DNA of 64,000 nucleotides from Pseudomonas marginalis (lineage in GTDB: Bacteria; Pseudomonadota; Gammaproteobacteria; Pseudomonadales; Pseudomonadaceae). The notes under the pieces are model-generated. The model saw only the letters and a list, made by a program, of their open reading frames with translations. It did no database searches and was not told where the DNA came from. This document shows positions 18,329-27,451 of the stretch, piece by piece (position 1 is the first letter of the stretch; each line of letters opens with the position of its first letter). Location: contig NZ_VTFG01000002.1 of NCBI RefSeq assembly GCF_008692035.1, positions 744,001 through 808,000 of the forward strand, read 5' to 3'. Both the position numbers and the translations under genes were made by a program.

Positions 18329-18362
18329 TTCACTTGAGAACAGTGTTGGCATTGCGGGCCTT

Positions 18363-18441
18363 ATCGGGGCAAGCCCCCTCCCACATTGATCGGTGACCGA
18401 CATGACAACGCGGTCTACTGTGGGAGGGGGCTCACCCCGAT
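18363..18441. repeat. REPIN (two inverted REP sequences)
   Basis: Two REP units in opposite orientation: ATCGGGGCAAGCCCCCTCCC (from 18363) and the mirror copy ending GGGGGCTCACCCCGAT (to 18438-18441), with about 35 unique bases between. This is the doublet form (REPIN) known from P. fluorescens, mobilised by RAYT transposases. It sits between the convergent rapA and MFS genes. No RAYT gene is in the window. Confidence 0.85.
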
Positions 18442-18456
18442 GGCGTCACCGCAGAA

Positions 18457-19803
18457 TCAAGCCATCGCAGCCGCAGCCGGCACCTCAACCCCCTTCAACC
18501 CCTCCTTCATCCGCTTGGCATCACGCACAAAACTGCGTGACGCCTGGAACAGGAACAGCATGGTCAAGAACAACGCCACCGGAATCAGGTACATGGCGTC
18601 ATGCAAGCCCACCGCCTTGTAAGCCTCGGTCATCTGTTCGGCCCCCGCCGCATACATCGCCGCATGGGCAAAGTGATCGGACAACCCGCCCACCACAATC
18701 GGCCCCATGCCTCCGCCCAGCAAGTACAAGCCGGCAAAGAACAGCGCCATCGCCGTGGCCCGCAGGCGCGGCTCGACCACGTCCTGGATCGCGGTGTACA
18801 CACAGGTGTAGAAGTTATACGCAAACAACCAGCCCACACTGAACAGCACCACAAACACGCCGATCTCGATGCGCCCGGCATGCAGGGCCCAGGCGGTGGT
18901 GACGGTGGAGATGATCAGGCTGCACGCCGCAAACAGCAGTCGGCCATTGGCAACGCGTTGATGGATCTTGTCGGCAATCCAGCCCCCCAAGGTCAGGCCC
19001 ACCAGGCCGGTCAACCCGACGATGACGCCGGTGGCGACCGCCGCGTCCTGCAGTGGCATGAGGAAATAGCGCTGCAGCATCGGCACCAGGAACGAGTTGC
19101 ACGCATAGGTGGCGAAGTTGAAGCACAACCCGGCCAGCACCAGCCACAGGAAGGTCGGCACGGCCAGCACGCGGCGAATCGGGCGATCGACGCGCTCCTG
19201 GGAGACTTGTACGGCTTCGGCGGCGCCGCGCTTGGGTTCCTTGATATAGAACATGAACACCGCAAGGATCAGCCCCGGCACGGCGGCGATGAAGAACGGC
19301 GCGCGCCAGCTGTCGAAGGCCTTGACCATCCAGCCGATGGTGAAGAACGCCAGCAACAGGCCCAAAGGCAGGCCCAGCATGAAAATCCCCATGGCCCGGG
19401 CGCGACGGTGCGCCGGGAACAGGTCGCCAATCAGCGAGTTGGCAGCCGGCGCATAGCTGGCTTCACCGATACCGATGCCCATGCGCACCAGCAAAAACGT
19501 CCAGAAACTGCCAACCAGGCCGTTGACCGCTGTCAGCCCGCTCCACGCGAACAGGCCCCAGCCCATCAGTTTGCTGCGCGAGCCGGTATCGGCCAGACGC
19601 CCCAGCGGCAGGCCGGCAATGGCATAAACGATGGTGAAGGCGGTGCCGATGATGCCGAGCTGGAAGTCGCTCAGGTGCCATTCCATACGGATCGGTTCGA
19701 TGATGATCGCCGGAATGGTGCGGTCGAAGAAGTTGAACAGGTTGGCGAGGAACAGCAGGAACAGAATGCGCCAGGCATTCGCCGCTTGGGTCGAGTTCTG
19801 CAT
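18457..19803 (-). CDS. MFS transporter, spinster-like (Spns) group
   Basis: A 448-aa inner-membrane carrier with about 12 membrane segments. FNFFDRTIPAIIIEPI and LPLGRLADTGSRSKLM correspond to the DxR and loop 2-3 motifs of the spinster-like MFS group. IGEASYAPAANSLIGDLFP is the typical helix 4-5 segment. Substrates in this group range from organic acids and aromatic compounds to lipids; nothing nearby narrows it. It stands alone between the REPIN and a divergent small gene. Confidence 0.85.
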   Translation of the reverse strand: MQNSTQAANAWRILFLLFLANLFNFFDRTIPAIIIEPIRMEWHLSDFQLGIIGTAFTIVYAIAGLPLGRLADTGSRSKLMGWGLFAWSGLTAVNGLVGSFWTFLLVRMGIGIGEASYAPAANSLIGDLFPAHRRARAMGIFMLGLPLGLLLAFFTIGWMVKAFDSWRAPFFIAAVPGLILAVFMFYIKEPKRGAAEAVQVSQERVDRPIRRVLAVPTFLWLVLAGLCFNFATYACNSFLVPMLQRYFLMPLQDAAVATGVIVGLTGLVGLTLGGWIADKIHQRVANGRLLFAACSLIISTVTTAWALHAGRIEIGVFVVLFSVGWLFAYNFYTCVYTAIQDVVEPRLRATAMALFFAGLYLLGGGMGPIVVGGLSDHFAHAAMYAAGAEQMTEAYKAVGLHDAMYLIPVALFLTMLFLFQASRSFVRDAKRMKEGLKGVEVPAAAAMA

Positions 19804-20054
19804 GGGTCCGTCTCTTTTATTGTTATGAGAGCTGCGATGCCCGATGCATCCCGCCCGGTACCTGCAACATAGTCAGGCGAGCCGTGGTTGTCTGTAATGA
19901 TTCGTAAAGCTGATAGGGCATGATTTCACCCGACAACACGGGACTTTGCCGACAAAAATATAAGTGCCTGCCCCCCTTCCCAACGGCCATGACCCGATTA
20001 GAATGGCGAGCCTTCCAGTAGTCCCCCACTCTACTTTTCTTATCGATGACGCCC

Positions 20055-20420
20055 ATGTCCGAAGCCAGTCCGTGTCTGAGTTGCGGTGCCTGCTGTTCAC
20101 ACTTTCGTGTGTCTTTCTTCTGGGGTGAGTGCGCCTCCTCGGGGGGGACGGTGCCTGATGACCTGGTGGTGCAGATCAACCCGACCCGCGTGGCAATGAT
20201 CGGCACCGACCAGAAGCCCGCGCGCTGCTGCAGCCTTGAAGGCGAAGTCGGCAAAGGTACGAGCTGCTCGATTTATGAGCAACGCTCAAGCCCCTGCCGG
20301 GAATTCGAAGCTTCATGGAGCCAGGGCGAGCAGAATGTCGATTGCGACGCGGCCCGTGCTGCGTTCGGCCTGCCGCCGTTACAAGCCCCGTTCGAGTTGG
20401 AGTTGCCCATCAGCGCTTAG
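20055..20420 (+). CDS. YkgJ-family cysteine-cluster protein
   Basis: A 121-aa protein whose N terminus CLSCGACCSHF carries the CxxCxxCC cluster of the YkgJ/UPF0153 family. Further cysteines (RCCSLEG, SCSIYEQR, PCREFE) complete a putative Zn or Fe-S site. YkgJ proteins are thought to be metal-binding; the role is unknown. An in-frame ATG three codons upstream (20046) is an alternative, and neither start has a strong ribosome site. Confidence 0.8.
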   Translation: MSEASPCLSCGACCSHFRVSFFWGECASSGGTVPDDLVVQINPTRVAMIGTDQKPARCCSLEGEVGKGTSCSIYEQRSSPCREFEASWSQGEQNVDCDAARAAFGLPPLQAPFELELPISA

Positions 20421-20543
20421 CACTAATTGCTATGCACGGCATGCCAAAATCATTCAGAGCAAAGTGCCATTATCGCTGGAAAATCCCGCGAGGCTTCTAT
20501 ACTCGACCTCATAGGTCATCGCCGTAGGCTGTGACGTGACGCT

Positions 20544-22823
20544 ATGACGGGACATGCTATGGAATGGCTAGGTCTGCACTTTTTTACCGACCTCCCAGCG
20601 AACGGGCACTTATTACTCAATTGCAGTCATAACCCTTTTCTGGTGCTGCTGGCCTATCTGGTCGCCTGTGCGGCGGGGTTCGGCACCCTGGACATGGCCG
20701 AACGGGTTGGCCATGTCGAAGACCCTACCGCTCGCCGCCATTGGCGTTGGCTGGGTGCCGGTTGCCTGGCAGGGGGTATCTGGTCCACTCATTTCATCAG
20801 CATGCTGGCCTTCCAGGCCCCCATCGCGATTCACTACGACCTGCTCATGACGTTCGCCTCGCTGGTCATCGCCCTGATCGCCTCGTTGTTCGCCATGCAA
20901 ACCCTCGGTCACACCAGACTGCGGTTTAACCAATACCTGCTGGCATCGCTGTGGATGGGCATCGGCATCGCCCTGATGCATTACGTCGGCATGTCGGCCA
21001 TGCGTTCCCAGGCCCAGGCGTATTTCGAGTCGGGCCTGCTGCTCGCCTCGGTCGGCATCGCCATTGGCGCCAGCCTGGCCGCTCTGTTGTTGTCGAGCTA
21101 CCTGCGCACCGGTGCCGGCGTCTTCCATCAACTGCTCAAATACGCCGCCAGCCTGATGTTGGGCGCAGGCATTATCAGCATGCACTTTACCGGCATGGCC
21201 GCCATGCAACTGATCGTCCCCACCGGCGCCGATCTCTCGTTACCACTGAACAATAACCCTATCCAACTGGGCCTGTCGGTCGCCGTGATCACCCTGCTGG
21301 TGATCGGCAGCAGCATCAGCGCCGCGCTGGCGGACAAGAAGCTGCAGCACAAGGAGCGCGACCTGCGTCGGGTCAACGCGCTGCTCAGCGAACTGGACCA
21401 GGCCCGCGCCTCCCTGCAACAGGTGGCGCATTACGATGCGCTGACCGGCCTGCTTAATCGGCGCGGCTTCAATCAGATTTTTGCGGAAAAAATCGCCGAA
21501 AAAACGGCTTCAAACGGCATGATGGCGGTTATTTTCCTCGATATCGATCACTTCAAACGCATCAACGACAGCCTCGGCCATGACGCTGGGGATCAATTGC
21601 TCAGCGTGCTCGCCAGCCATATCAAAGGCTCCGTGCGCAGCCATGCGGACGTGGTCGCACGGTTTGGCGGCGATGAGTTCTGCATCCTGATCAGCGTTCA
21701 CCACCGCGACGAAGCGCGACACCTGGCCCAGCGCATCATGCAGAAGATGAAGGACCCGGTCGAACTCGCCGGCCGCCGTATGGTGATGACCACCAGCATC
21801 GGCATCAGCCTGTTTCCGGAGGATGGCCTGACCTGCGAAGAGCTGCTCAAAAATGCCGACCTGGCGCTGTACCAGTCCAAGGACATGGGACGCAATGGCC
21901 TGAACTTCTTCAGCTCCAACCTGAAGACCCGTGCCTTCCTCGAACTGCAATTGGAAGAAGAGCTACGCAGCGCCCTGCGCGCCCAGAACCAGTTGGTACT
22001 GTTCTACCAACCGATCTTTGACATGAAGCTGGGCAAAGTGACACGCCTGGAGGCCCTGGTGCGCTGGCAGCATCCGCAACAGGGGCTACTGACCCCAGAC
22101 CGGTTTATCGGAATTGCCGAAAGCAACGGGCTGATCGCCGAACTCGACCACTGGGTCTTGCGCCAGGCCTGTCATGACTTGAGCCTGCTCTCCGACCGAG
22201 GCTATACCGAACTGACCATGACAGTGAATTGCTCGGCCCTGAACCTGGCCCGCGATGAGCTGGCGGATGAGATCGAAGATGCGCTGCGCTTCAGCGGGAT
22301 CGGCGCCAACCGCCTGGAGCTGGAAGTGACCGAAAATGCCTTGATGGGCAATATCAGCAGCACCCTGGCCCTGCTGCGGCAAATCCGCGCGCTGGGCGTG
22401 TCGCTGGCCATCGACGACTTTGGCACCGGCTACTCCTCACTCGCCTACCTCAAACGCCTGCCGCTCAACACCCTGAAGATCGACCGCTCGTTTATCCAGG
22501 ACATTCCCAAGTCGACCGCCGACATCGAGATCGTCCAGGCGATTATCGGCATGGCTCACACCCTGCACCTGCAAGTGGTGACCGAAGGCGTGGAAACCCA
22601 GGCCCAATTCGATCTGCTGCTCAACCATGGCTGTGATTTCGTCCAGGGCTACCTGTTGAGCCCGGCGGTGCCCGCCAGTGAAATAATGGGTGCAATGCAG
22701 GGCATCGACAGACGCAACCCGCTCAACTCATCCAACGTGGCGGGAACCAAGGACACGCCCCTGAAAAAAGAGCTCTCCTTGAGCCGCTCCGTACCCCACT
22801 CCATCGTCAGACCCATTCGCTGA
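20544..22823 (+). CDS. MHYT-GGDEF-EAL cyclic-di-GMP enzyme (MucR-like)
   Basis: A 759-aa membrane protein. The N-terminal MHYT sensor (7 helices) shows its repeated motif three times: THFISML, MHYVGM and MHFTGM. It is proposed to bind copper and sense O2, CO or NO. The GGDEF domain is intact (RFGGDEF, GGDEF at 375-379). The EAL domain (EAL at 503-505, then DDFGTGYSSLAYLKRLP) keeps the catalytic signature residues. Both synthesis and breakdown of c-di-GMP are therefore possible. The architecture equals P. aeruginosa MucR, linked to alginate and NO-induced dispersal; its relative NbdA has a degenerate GGDEF. An alternative ATG at 20559 has a better ribosome site. Confidence 0.93.
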   Translation: MTGHAMEWLGLHFFTDLPANGHLLLNCSHNPFLVLLAYLVACAAGFGTLDMAERVGHVEDPTARRHWRWLGAGCLAGGIWSTHFISMLAFQAPIAIHYDLLMTFASLVIALIASLFAMQTLGHTRLRFNQYLLASLWMGIGIALMHYVGMSAMRSQAQAYFESGLLLASVGIAIGASLAALLLSSYLRTGAGVFHQLLKYAASLMLGAGIISMHFTGMAAMQLIVPTGADLSLPLNNNPIQLGLSVAVITLLVIGSSISAALADKKLQHKERDLRRVNALLSELDQARASLQQVAHYDALTGLLNRRGFNQIFAEKIAEKTASNGMMAVIFLDIDHFKRINDSLGHDAGDQLLSVLASHIKGSVRSHADVVARFGGDEFCILISVHHRDEARHLAQRIMQKMKDPVELAGRRMVMTTSIGISLFPEDGLTCEELLKNADLALYQSKDMGRNGLNFFSSNLKTRAFLELQLEEELRSALRAQNQLVLFYQPIFDMKLGKVTRLEALVRWQHPQQGLLTPDRFIGIAESNGLIAELDHWVLRQACHDLSLLSDRGYTELTMTVNCSALNLARDELADEIEDALRFSGIGANRLELEVTENALMGNISSTLALLRQIRALGVSLAIDDFGTGYSSLAYLKRLPLNTLKIDRSFIQDIPKSTADIEIVQAIIGMAHTLHLQVVTEGVETQAQFDLLLNHGCDFVQGYLLSPAVPASEIMGAMQGIDRRNPLNSSNVAGTKDTPLKKELSLSRSVPHSIVRPIR

Positions 22824-23025
22824 GGTCCAATCTTTGGCATTTCGCCATCATTTACCTAAAGATCGCCGACAAACGGCCGATCCATCAGAGTCCGGCCAGG
22901 TTTTTCCTGAGCACACAGGGTCAGCCTGAGCGTTCCGGACAAGGACGCACTGTAAAGTCGCGAACTCCCATTCCGTGATGGCCATTTGATACTTTTCAGC
23001 CATCCTCCCAGGCACATGGCGCACA

Positions 23026-25203
23026 ATGACTTCTAAAAATAACCCAGCCACCGTGGTATCCGATGTGTTGCTCCCAGCTCCTGCGGACAAGCCCTCAGGT
23101 TCAAAGTCATTGAGCACCGCCCGCCCGCTGGCCACCCAGCAATACCTGTACTTCACCGAAACCAATACCGACCGCATCCTCGATAACCTCGACGGCCTGC
23201 GCGACATGGTGTTCCCGCGCCCGCCTCACCTGGAAGGCGACAGCGAGCAGCACAGCGAGCAGGAATTCCCCTCGGTCTGCCTGATCGGCCTGGGCCGCTG
23301 CGGTTCGAACATCGCGCTGGACGTGGCGGAGCTGGTGTACAACGCGCGCAAGTTCTACCTCAACGAATTCAGCACCGAAGACAAATCCTTGGATAAGGGC
23401 TACAGCCCGGCCCAGTGGATTCGCAACAACCTGCGCCTGGGCGGCGGCAAGGCCAGCAAGCCGGTGTTCCTGGTGGAACCGCTGGTGATGCTCGGCGACC
23501 TGGACAAGGACATCGCCGGGCGTATCCGTTTCTCGCGCAAGGGCGAAAAAAGCGGCTTCCTGCGCGACTACAGCAAGATGAAAATCATGGACCTCTCCGA
23601 AGTCCATGCCGGTGGCGCCGGTAACGCGCCGATCCTCGGCCAGTACCTGGCCAAGATCATCCTGAACAAAGACACCCAGCGCTTTTCCAGCCCCGACTGG
23701 AAGATGATCCACTCGTACCTGATCGACTCCTGCGGCATCAAGGCCAACCAGTCGCGCCTGTACTTCTCGATCTTCAGCGCCGGCGGCGGTACCGGTTCGG
23801 GCATGGCCTCGGAATTCGGCCTGGCGCAGCAGCATTCGTACATGAACAAGACGTTCGACACCAAGCCCGCCGACGAGCACGACAGCAAAAGCGGCCACGC
23901 CTTCGTGTTCGAACCGATCTTCACCAGCGGTATTTGCGTGCTGCCGAACATCTCCGACCACCGCAGCGAAATGTCCGAGGCGCTGCACATCAACGCCGGA
24001 CGCTTGCTGTGCAAGTACCTGTCGGAAGAATGGGACTTCTCATACAACTTCGACAATGAAGACAGCAGCGAAGCCAGCGTAAAGGGGCGTATCCGGCCGT
24101 GGAACGCGATGATGCTGATCTCCAACGACATCATGCGCTACGCCGAAGAGAGCGATGACGGCAATATCCAGAACATTGACGTCAATGCCATGGAAAAACA
24201 CGCCAACCAGTACATCTCCCAGCAGATCTTCAACATCCTCACCGCCCAGGCCGTGACCACCGACTACGACCAGAACTACTTCCGTCGCGCCGGCATCGAC
24301 ATCGGCGAAACCATCCGCCTGGACGCCAATGACCTGTTCATGAGCCTGGCCGGGCCGGTGGCGATTGCCTACGCCGAATCCGTAGTACCGGAAACCCCGG
24401 CGCCGTCCAATGACAAGTTCAAAGTCTTCGAGAAAGAGCCCCAGCGCCTGAACATCGACGACCTGTTCTTCCGCTCCATCGACCTGCCGCATTTCAACAA
24501 GGTCACCCAGGCCATCGAAGGCATCAGCCTGTTGCCGATCGAGTCCAAGCGCTACAAGGCGTCCCTGGAGCAATACAAGAACTCCGGCTACGATGCGGCG
24601 GCGCTGCATGACCTGCACTTTTTCAAGAACTGCTCGTCGGTGGTGTCGATCGTCTCGCTGCCCAAGGACTACAAGCTGTCCTACATGGACCTGAACCGGC
24701 TCAAGACGCACCTCAACAGCCTGTTCCCCAACACCACCCTCAAGCGCTATGCCCTGGTAATCGGCGCGTCCGCCAACCTGTCGCTGACCACCCTGATCGC
24801 CAAGAGCCCGTGCCTGTCGGATGACTTCCTGACGCTGATCGTGGCCTTTATCAAGCGTTGCTTTGCACGCAACCCGTACCGCTTCGACGACACCCTGGAC
24901 AACTCGATCCTGGATTTCATCATCCACGAGGACTTCGACGAAGACCGCATCGACGAGTTGCTCAACGAGTTTGAAAACCCGGCGAAGATCCTCGATACCA
25001 ACTGGTACGCGATCAAGCCGATGTATGAGAAGAAGTACCGCGAGTTGATCAACGACAAAGAGAAGTTCGTGTCGATCAATGACATTCGCCTGTCACGGGA
25101 TTGCGTGAAGAAGGCGATCAAGTACCTGCGCGAGATTTATCGTCACAGGATCGGCAAGACCAAGGTTATCTCGTTGAACAACCATACCGGCAAGACCGGC
25201 TGA
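23026..25203 (+). CDS. Tubulin/FtsZ-like GTPase family protein
   Basis: A 725-aa soluble protein. Residues 85-95 read CLIGLGRCGSN, an N-terminal nucleotide loop of FtsZ/tubulin type. Residues 251-259 are SAGGGTGSG, the exact tubulin signature (T4 loop). RLDANDLF at 431-438 fits the T7 loop that supplies the catalytic acid to the next subunit (FtsZ has DFADV there). Bacterial relatives outside FtsZ were described as separate FtsZ-like families with proposed roles in membrane remodelling. The extra C-terminal 280 residues resemble nothing I know and end in a basic tail. It appears to be a single gene; a palindrome follows the stop. The ribosome site is weak. Confidence 0.75.
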   Translation: MTSKNNPATVVSDVLLPAPADKPSGSKSLSTARPLATQQYLYFTETNTDRILDNLDGLRDMVFPRPPHLEGDSEQHSEQEFPSVCLIGLGRCGSNIALDVAELVYNARKFYLNEFSTEDKSLDKGYSPAQWIRNNLRLGGGKASKPVFLVEPLVMLGDLDKDIAGRIRFSRKGEKSGFLRDYSKMKIMDLSEVHAGGAGNAPILGQYLAKIILNKDTQRFSSPDWKMIHSYLIDSCGIKANQSRLYFSIFSAGGGTGSGMASEFGLAQQHSYMNKTFDTKPADEHDSKSGHAFVFEPIFTSGICVLPNISDHRSEMSEALHINAGRLLCKYLSEEWDFSYNFDNEDSSEASVKGRIRPWNAMMLISNDIMRYAEESDDGNIQNIDVNAMEKHANQYISQQIFNILTAQAVTTDYDQNYFRRAGIDIGETIRLDANDLFMSLAGPVAIAYAESVVPETPAPSNDKFKVFEKEPQRLNIDDLFFRSIDLPHFNKVTQAIEGISLLPIESKRYKASLEQYKNSGYDAAALHDLHFFKNCSSVVSIVSLPKDYKLSYMDLNRLKTHLNSLFPNTTLKRYALVIGASANLSLTTLIAKSPCLSDDFLTLIVAFIKRCFARNPYRFDDTLDNSILDFIIHEDFDEDRIDELLNEFENPAKILDTNWYAIKPMYEKKYRELINDKEKFVSINDIRLSRDCVKKAIKYLREIYRHRIGKTKVISLNNHTGKTG

Positions 25204-25214
25204 CTTGAGGGGAT

Positions 25215-25240
25215 GCCATCGCGGGCAGGCCCGCGATGGC
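25215..25240. repeat. Palindromic repeat, REP-like, after the tubulin-like gene
   Basis: Perfect 11-bp arms GCCATCGCGGG and CCCGCGATGGC around CAGG. This resembles another frequent Pseudomonas intergenic palindrome class (GCCATCGCGGGCAAGCCCGC). It may act as a transcript end, but no T-run follows. The rest of the stretch up to 25449 shows only a weak hairpin with CGCAC/GTGCG arms at about 25415-25445 that may end the minus-strand DUF2288 transcript. Confidence 0.75.
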
Positions 25241-25449
25241 GCTTTCAGTAACGACCAGATTCCACCTCATTGGCACACCCGGAAACAATTCCCCAGGCTT
25301 TCGGCGCGGCCTGAAACTGTTCCCGTGACGTGCACGTCACCCTTGGCTGTGACCTTTCTCCACGGCAAGATGCCATCACGCCGACAGCGGTTACTCCACT
25401 ACACACTTCTTCGTGCGAAAAACACGCACCTTTTTAGTGCGAGCTTTTC

Positions 25450-25752
25450 TTACCCTGCCCTTTCCTGGATCAGAATCCACGGGGAAACCACCACCGCCCA
25501 TAAGCTCGGATCGCGCTCCACCAGGTCCAATGCCCGCGGTGCAGACACTTCGCCAAGGCTGCCCGCAGCCAGCCAGGCAGCGACTTTGTCGCGATTGTCC
25601 TCGGCCATTCCCTCGGCGGCTTCGATCAAATCCAGGCTTGGGTCGACCCACAATAGGGCACCTTTGGCAAAGAACGGTTCAAGCTCTTTCCAGGAGATTT
25701 CGGCGGTTTCACCGAGCAGCTTGGCATAGAGGGTGCTAGGTTCTTGCGTCAT
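25450..25752 (-). CDS. DUF2288 family protein
   Basis: A 100-aa soluble acidic protein that I recognise as DUF2288: LYAKLLGETAEISWKELEPF then FAKGALLWVDPSLDLIEAA, and a C-terminal LWAVVVSPWILIQE. The family is common in Pseudomonas, gammaproteobacteria and cyanobacteria; its function is unknown. No catalytic residues are evident. It is a single gene on the minus strand, divergent from braC. Confidence 0.8.
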   Translation of the reverse strand: MTQEPSTLYAKLLGETAEISWKELEPFFAKGALLWVDPSLDLIEAAEGMAEDNRDKVAAWLAAGSLGEVSAPRALDLVERDPSLWAVVVSPWILIQERAG

Positions 25753-25976
25753 GGGAGTTCACCTGAAGAAAAAATCGGCGCAATCATAACGTCACGCTTC
25801 AGGCAGAAAAACCCAGTTGCAAATGCGTTATCGATTGAAAGTGTCAGGAAAGCCAAGGAATGCGCGAGAGTCAGGCATTACCCCCGCCGCAATTCTGTCT
25901 TTTTCTTTCATTTAAGCGACACCCCCGGGGTTTGCCCCCGGCAGCCAGCTTTTCAAGCGATCAACCGGCGCTCTAC

Positions 25977-25992
25977 ACTGTACCGGTACAGT
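25977..25992. promoter_or_regulatory. 16-bp perfect palindrome upstream of braC
   Basis: ACTGTACCGGTACAGT is a perfect palindrome about 100 bases upstream of braC. A tandem GATATCCGA pair follows at about 26015-26031. The form suggests a site for a dimeric regulator. The 342 bases between the DUF2288 gene and braC contain no gene. A GC-rich hairpin (CCGGGG/CCCCGG) lies near 25925-25942. Confidence 0.55.
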
Positions 25993-26094
25993 TGCCAGGG
26001 CACTGCCGGGGGGATATCCGAGATATCCGATCCGGTTCTGCAGCTCACAAGGCCGCTAGAACTATAAAAAATACAACAGTAAGAGTGGAGCACT

Positions 26095-27222
26095 ATGAAT
26101 AAGGCTACTAAGCAGATTTCCAAACTGTTTGCCGCTATGGTCCTGGCTGGGGTTGCCGGCCATTCGTTCGCAGCCGACACCATCAAGATCGGCATCGCCG
26201 GTCCAAAGACTGGTCCTGTAACGCAATACGGCGACATGCAATTCATGGGTGCCAAGCAGGCCATCGCCGACATCAACGCCAAGGGCGGCGTCGACGGCAA
26301 GATGCTCGAAGCCAAGGAATACGACGACGCCTGCGATCCTAAACAAGCCGTGGCCGTGGCCAACAAAGTGGTCAACGACGGCGTCAAGTTCGTGGTCGGT
26401 CACCTCTGCTCCAGCTCCACTCAGCCTGCGTCCGACATCTATGAAGACGAAGGCGTGATCATGATTACCCCGGCAGCCACCAGCCCGGAAATCACCGCCC
26501 GTGGCTACAAGCTGATCTTCCGCACCATCGGCCTGGACAGCGCCCAAGGCCCGGCGGCCGGCAACTACATCGCCGACCACGTGAAGCCGAAAATCGTTGC
26601 CGTCCTGCACGACAAGCAGCAATACGGTGAAGGTATCGCCACCGCCGTCAAACAGACCCTTGAGAAGAAAGGCACCAAGGTTGCCGTCTTCGAAGGCCTG
26701 AACGCCGGCGACAAAGACTTCTCCTCGATCATCCAGAAGCTCAAGCAAGCCAACGTCGATTTCGTCTACTACGGCGGCTACCACCCGGAGCTGGGCCTGA
26801 TCCTGCGCCAAGCCAAGGAAAAAGGCCTGAACGCCAAGTTCATGGGTCCGGAAGGTGTCGGCAACGACTCCATCTCGCAAATCGCCCAGGGCGCCTCCGA
26901 AGGCCTGCTGGTGACCTTGCCTAAATCCTTCGATACCGACCCGGCCAACAAAGCCATCGTTGAAGAGTTCGCCAAGAACAAGCAGGACCCAACCGGTCCG
27001 TTCGTGTTCCCGGCCTACTCGGCCATTGAAGTCATCGCCGGCGGCATCAAGGCCGCCAAGAGCGAAGACACCGCAAAAGTGGCCGAAGCCATCCACGCGG
27101 GCACCTTCAAGACCCCTACCGGCGAGCTGAGCTTCGACGCCAAGGGCGACCTGAAGGACTTCAAGTTCGTGGTCTACGAATGGCACTTCGGCAAACCAAA
27201 AACCGAAGTTTCCCCTCAGTAA
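26095..27222 (+). CDS. braC: Branched-chain amino acid ABC transporter, periplasmic binding protein
   Basis: Periplasmic solute-binding protein of the LIV type, 375 aa. A signal peptide MNKATKQISKLFAAMVLAGV ending SFAAD is followed by IKIGIAGPKTGPVTQYGDMQ, the family start. The conserved Cys pair (DACDP and GHLCSS) and SSSTQPASDIYEDEGV of the ligand pocket are visible. It binds Leu, Ile, Val and, in P. aeruginosa BraC, also Ala and Thr. It precedes braDEFG but has a terminator after it, so the binding protein can be made in excess over the membrane complex. Confidence 0.95.
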   Translation: MNKATKQISKLFAAMVLAGVAGHSFAADTIKIGIAGPKTGPVTQYGDMQFMGAKQAIADINAKGGVDGKMLEAKEYDDACDPKQAVAVANKVVNDGVKFVVGHLCSSSTQPASDIYEDEGVIMITPAATSPEITARGYKLIFRTIGLDSAQGPAAGNYIADHVKPKIVAVLHDKQQYGEGIATAVKQTLEKKGTKVAVFEGLNAGDKDFSSIIQKLKQANVDFVYYGGYHPELGLILRQAKEKGLNAKFMGPEGVGNDSISQIAQGASEGLLVTLPKSFDTDPANKAIVEEFAKNKQDPTGPFVFPAYSAIEVIAGGIKAAKSEDTAKVAEAIHAGTFKTPTGELSFDAKGDLKDFKFVVYEWHFGKPKTEVSPQ

Positions 27223-27243
27223 GCCAGGCGTTACTGGTCCAAC

Positions 27244-27275
27244 AAGCCCACTGTGAGAGCAGTGGGCTTTGTTTT
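27244..27275 (+). terminator. Terminator after braC
   Basis: AAGCCCACT and AGTGGGCTT (27244-27252, 27261-27269) around GTGAGAGC, then TGTTTT. Incomplete termination here would give the usual excess of binding protein. The following bases up to 27451 hold no gene. Confidence 0.85.
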
Positions 27276-27451
27276 ACGAGGTTTATGGGCCTGTCACCCG
27301 CGATCCGGGCGCTGGCTCACCTGAAAATCTTAAAACCGTCACCAGCGGTTCGCTGGCAAACGCTTTGTGCAAATGTGCTCACAGAACACAGCACGGGGCC
27401 GGAACATGACTCCACCAGTGAAATGCGTATCGGGTTTTTAGGAGCGCTGTA

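Noticed and set aside
25977..25992. LexA box upstream of braC
   Set aside because: The spacing is CTG-N8-CAG rather than CTG-N10-CAG, and braC is not an SOS gene.
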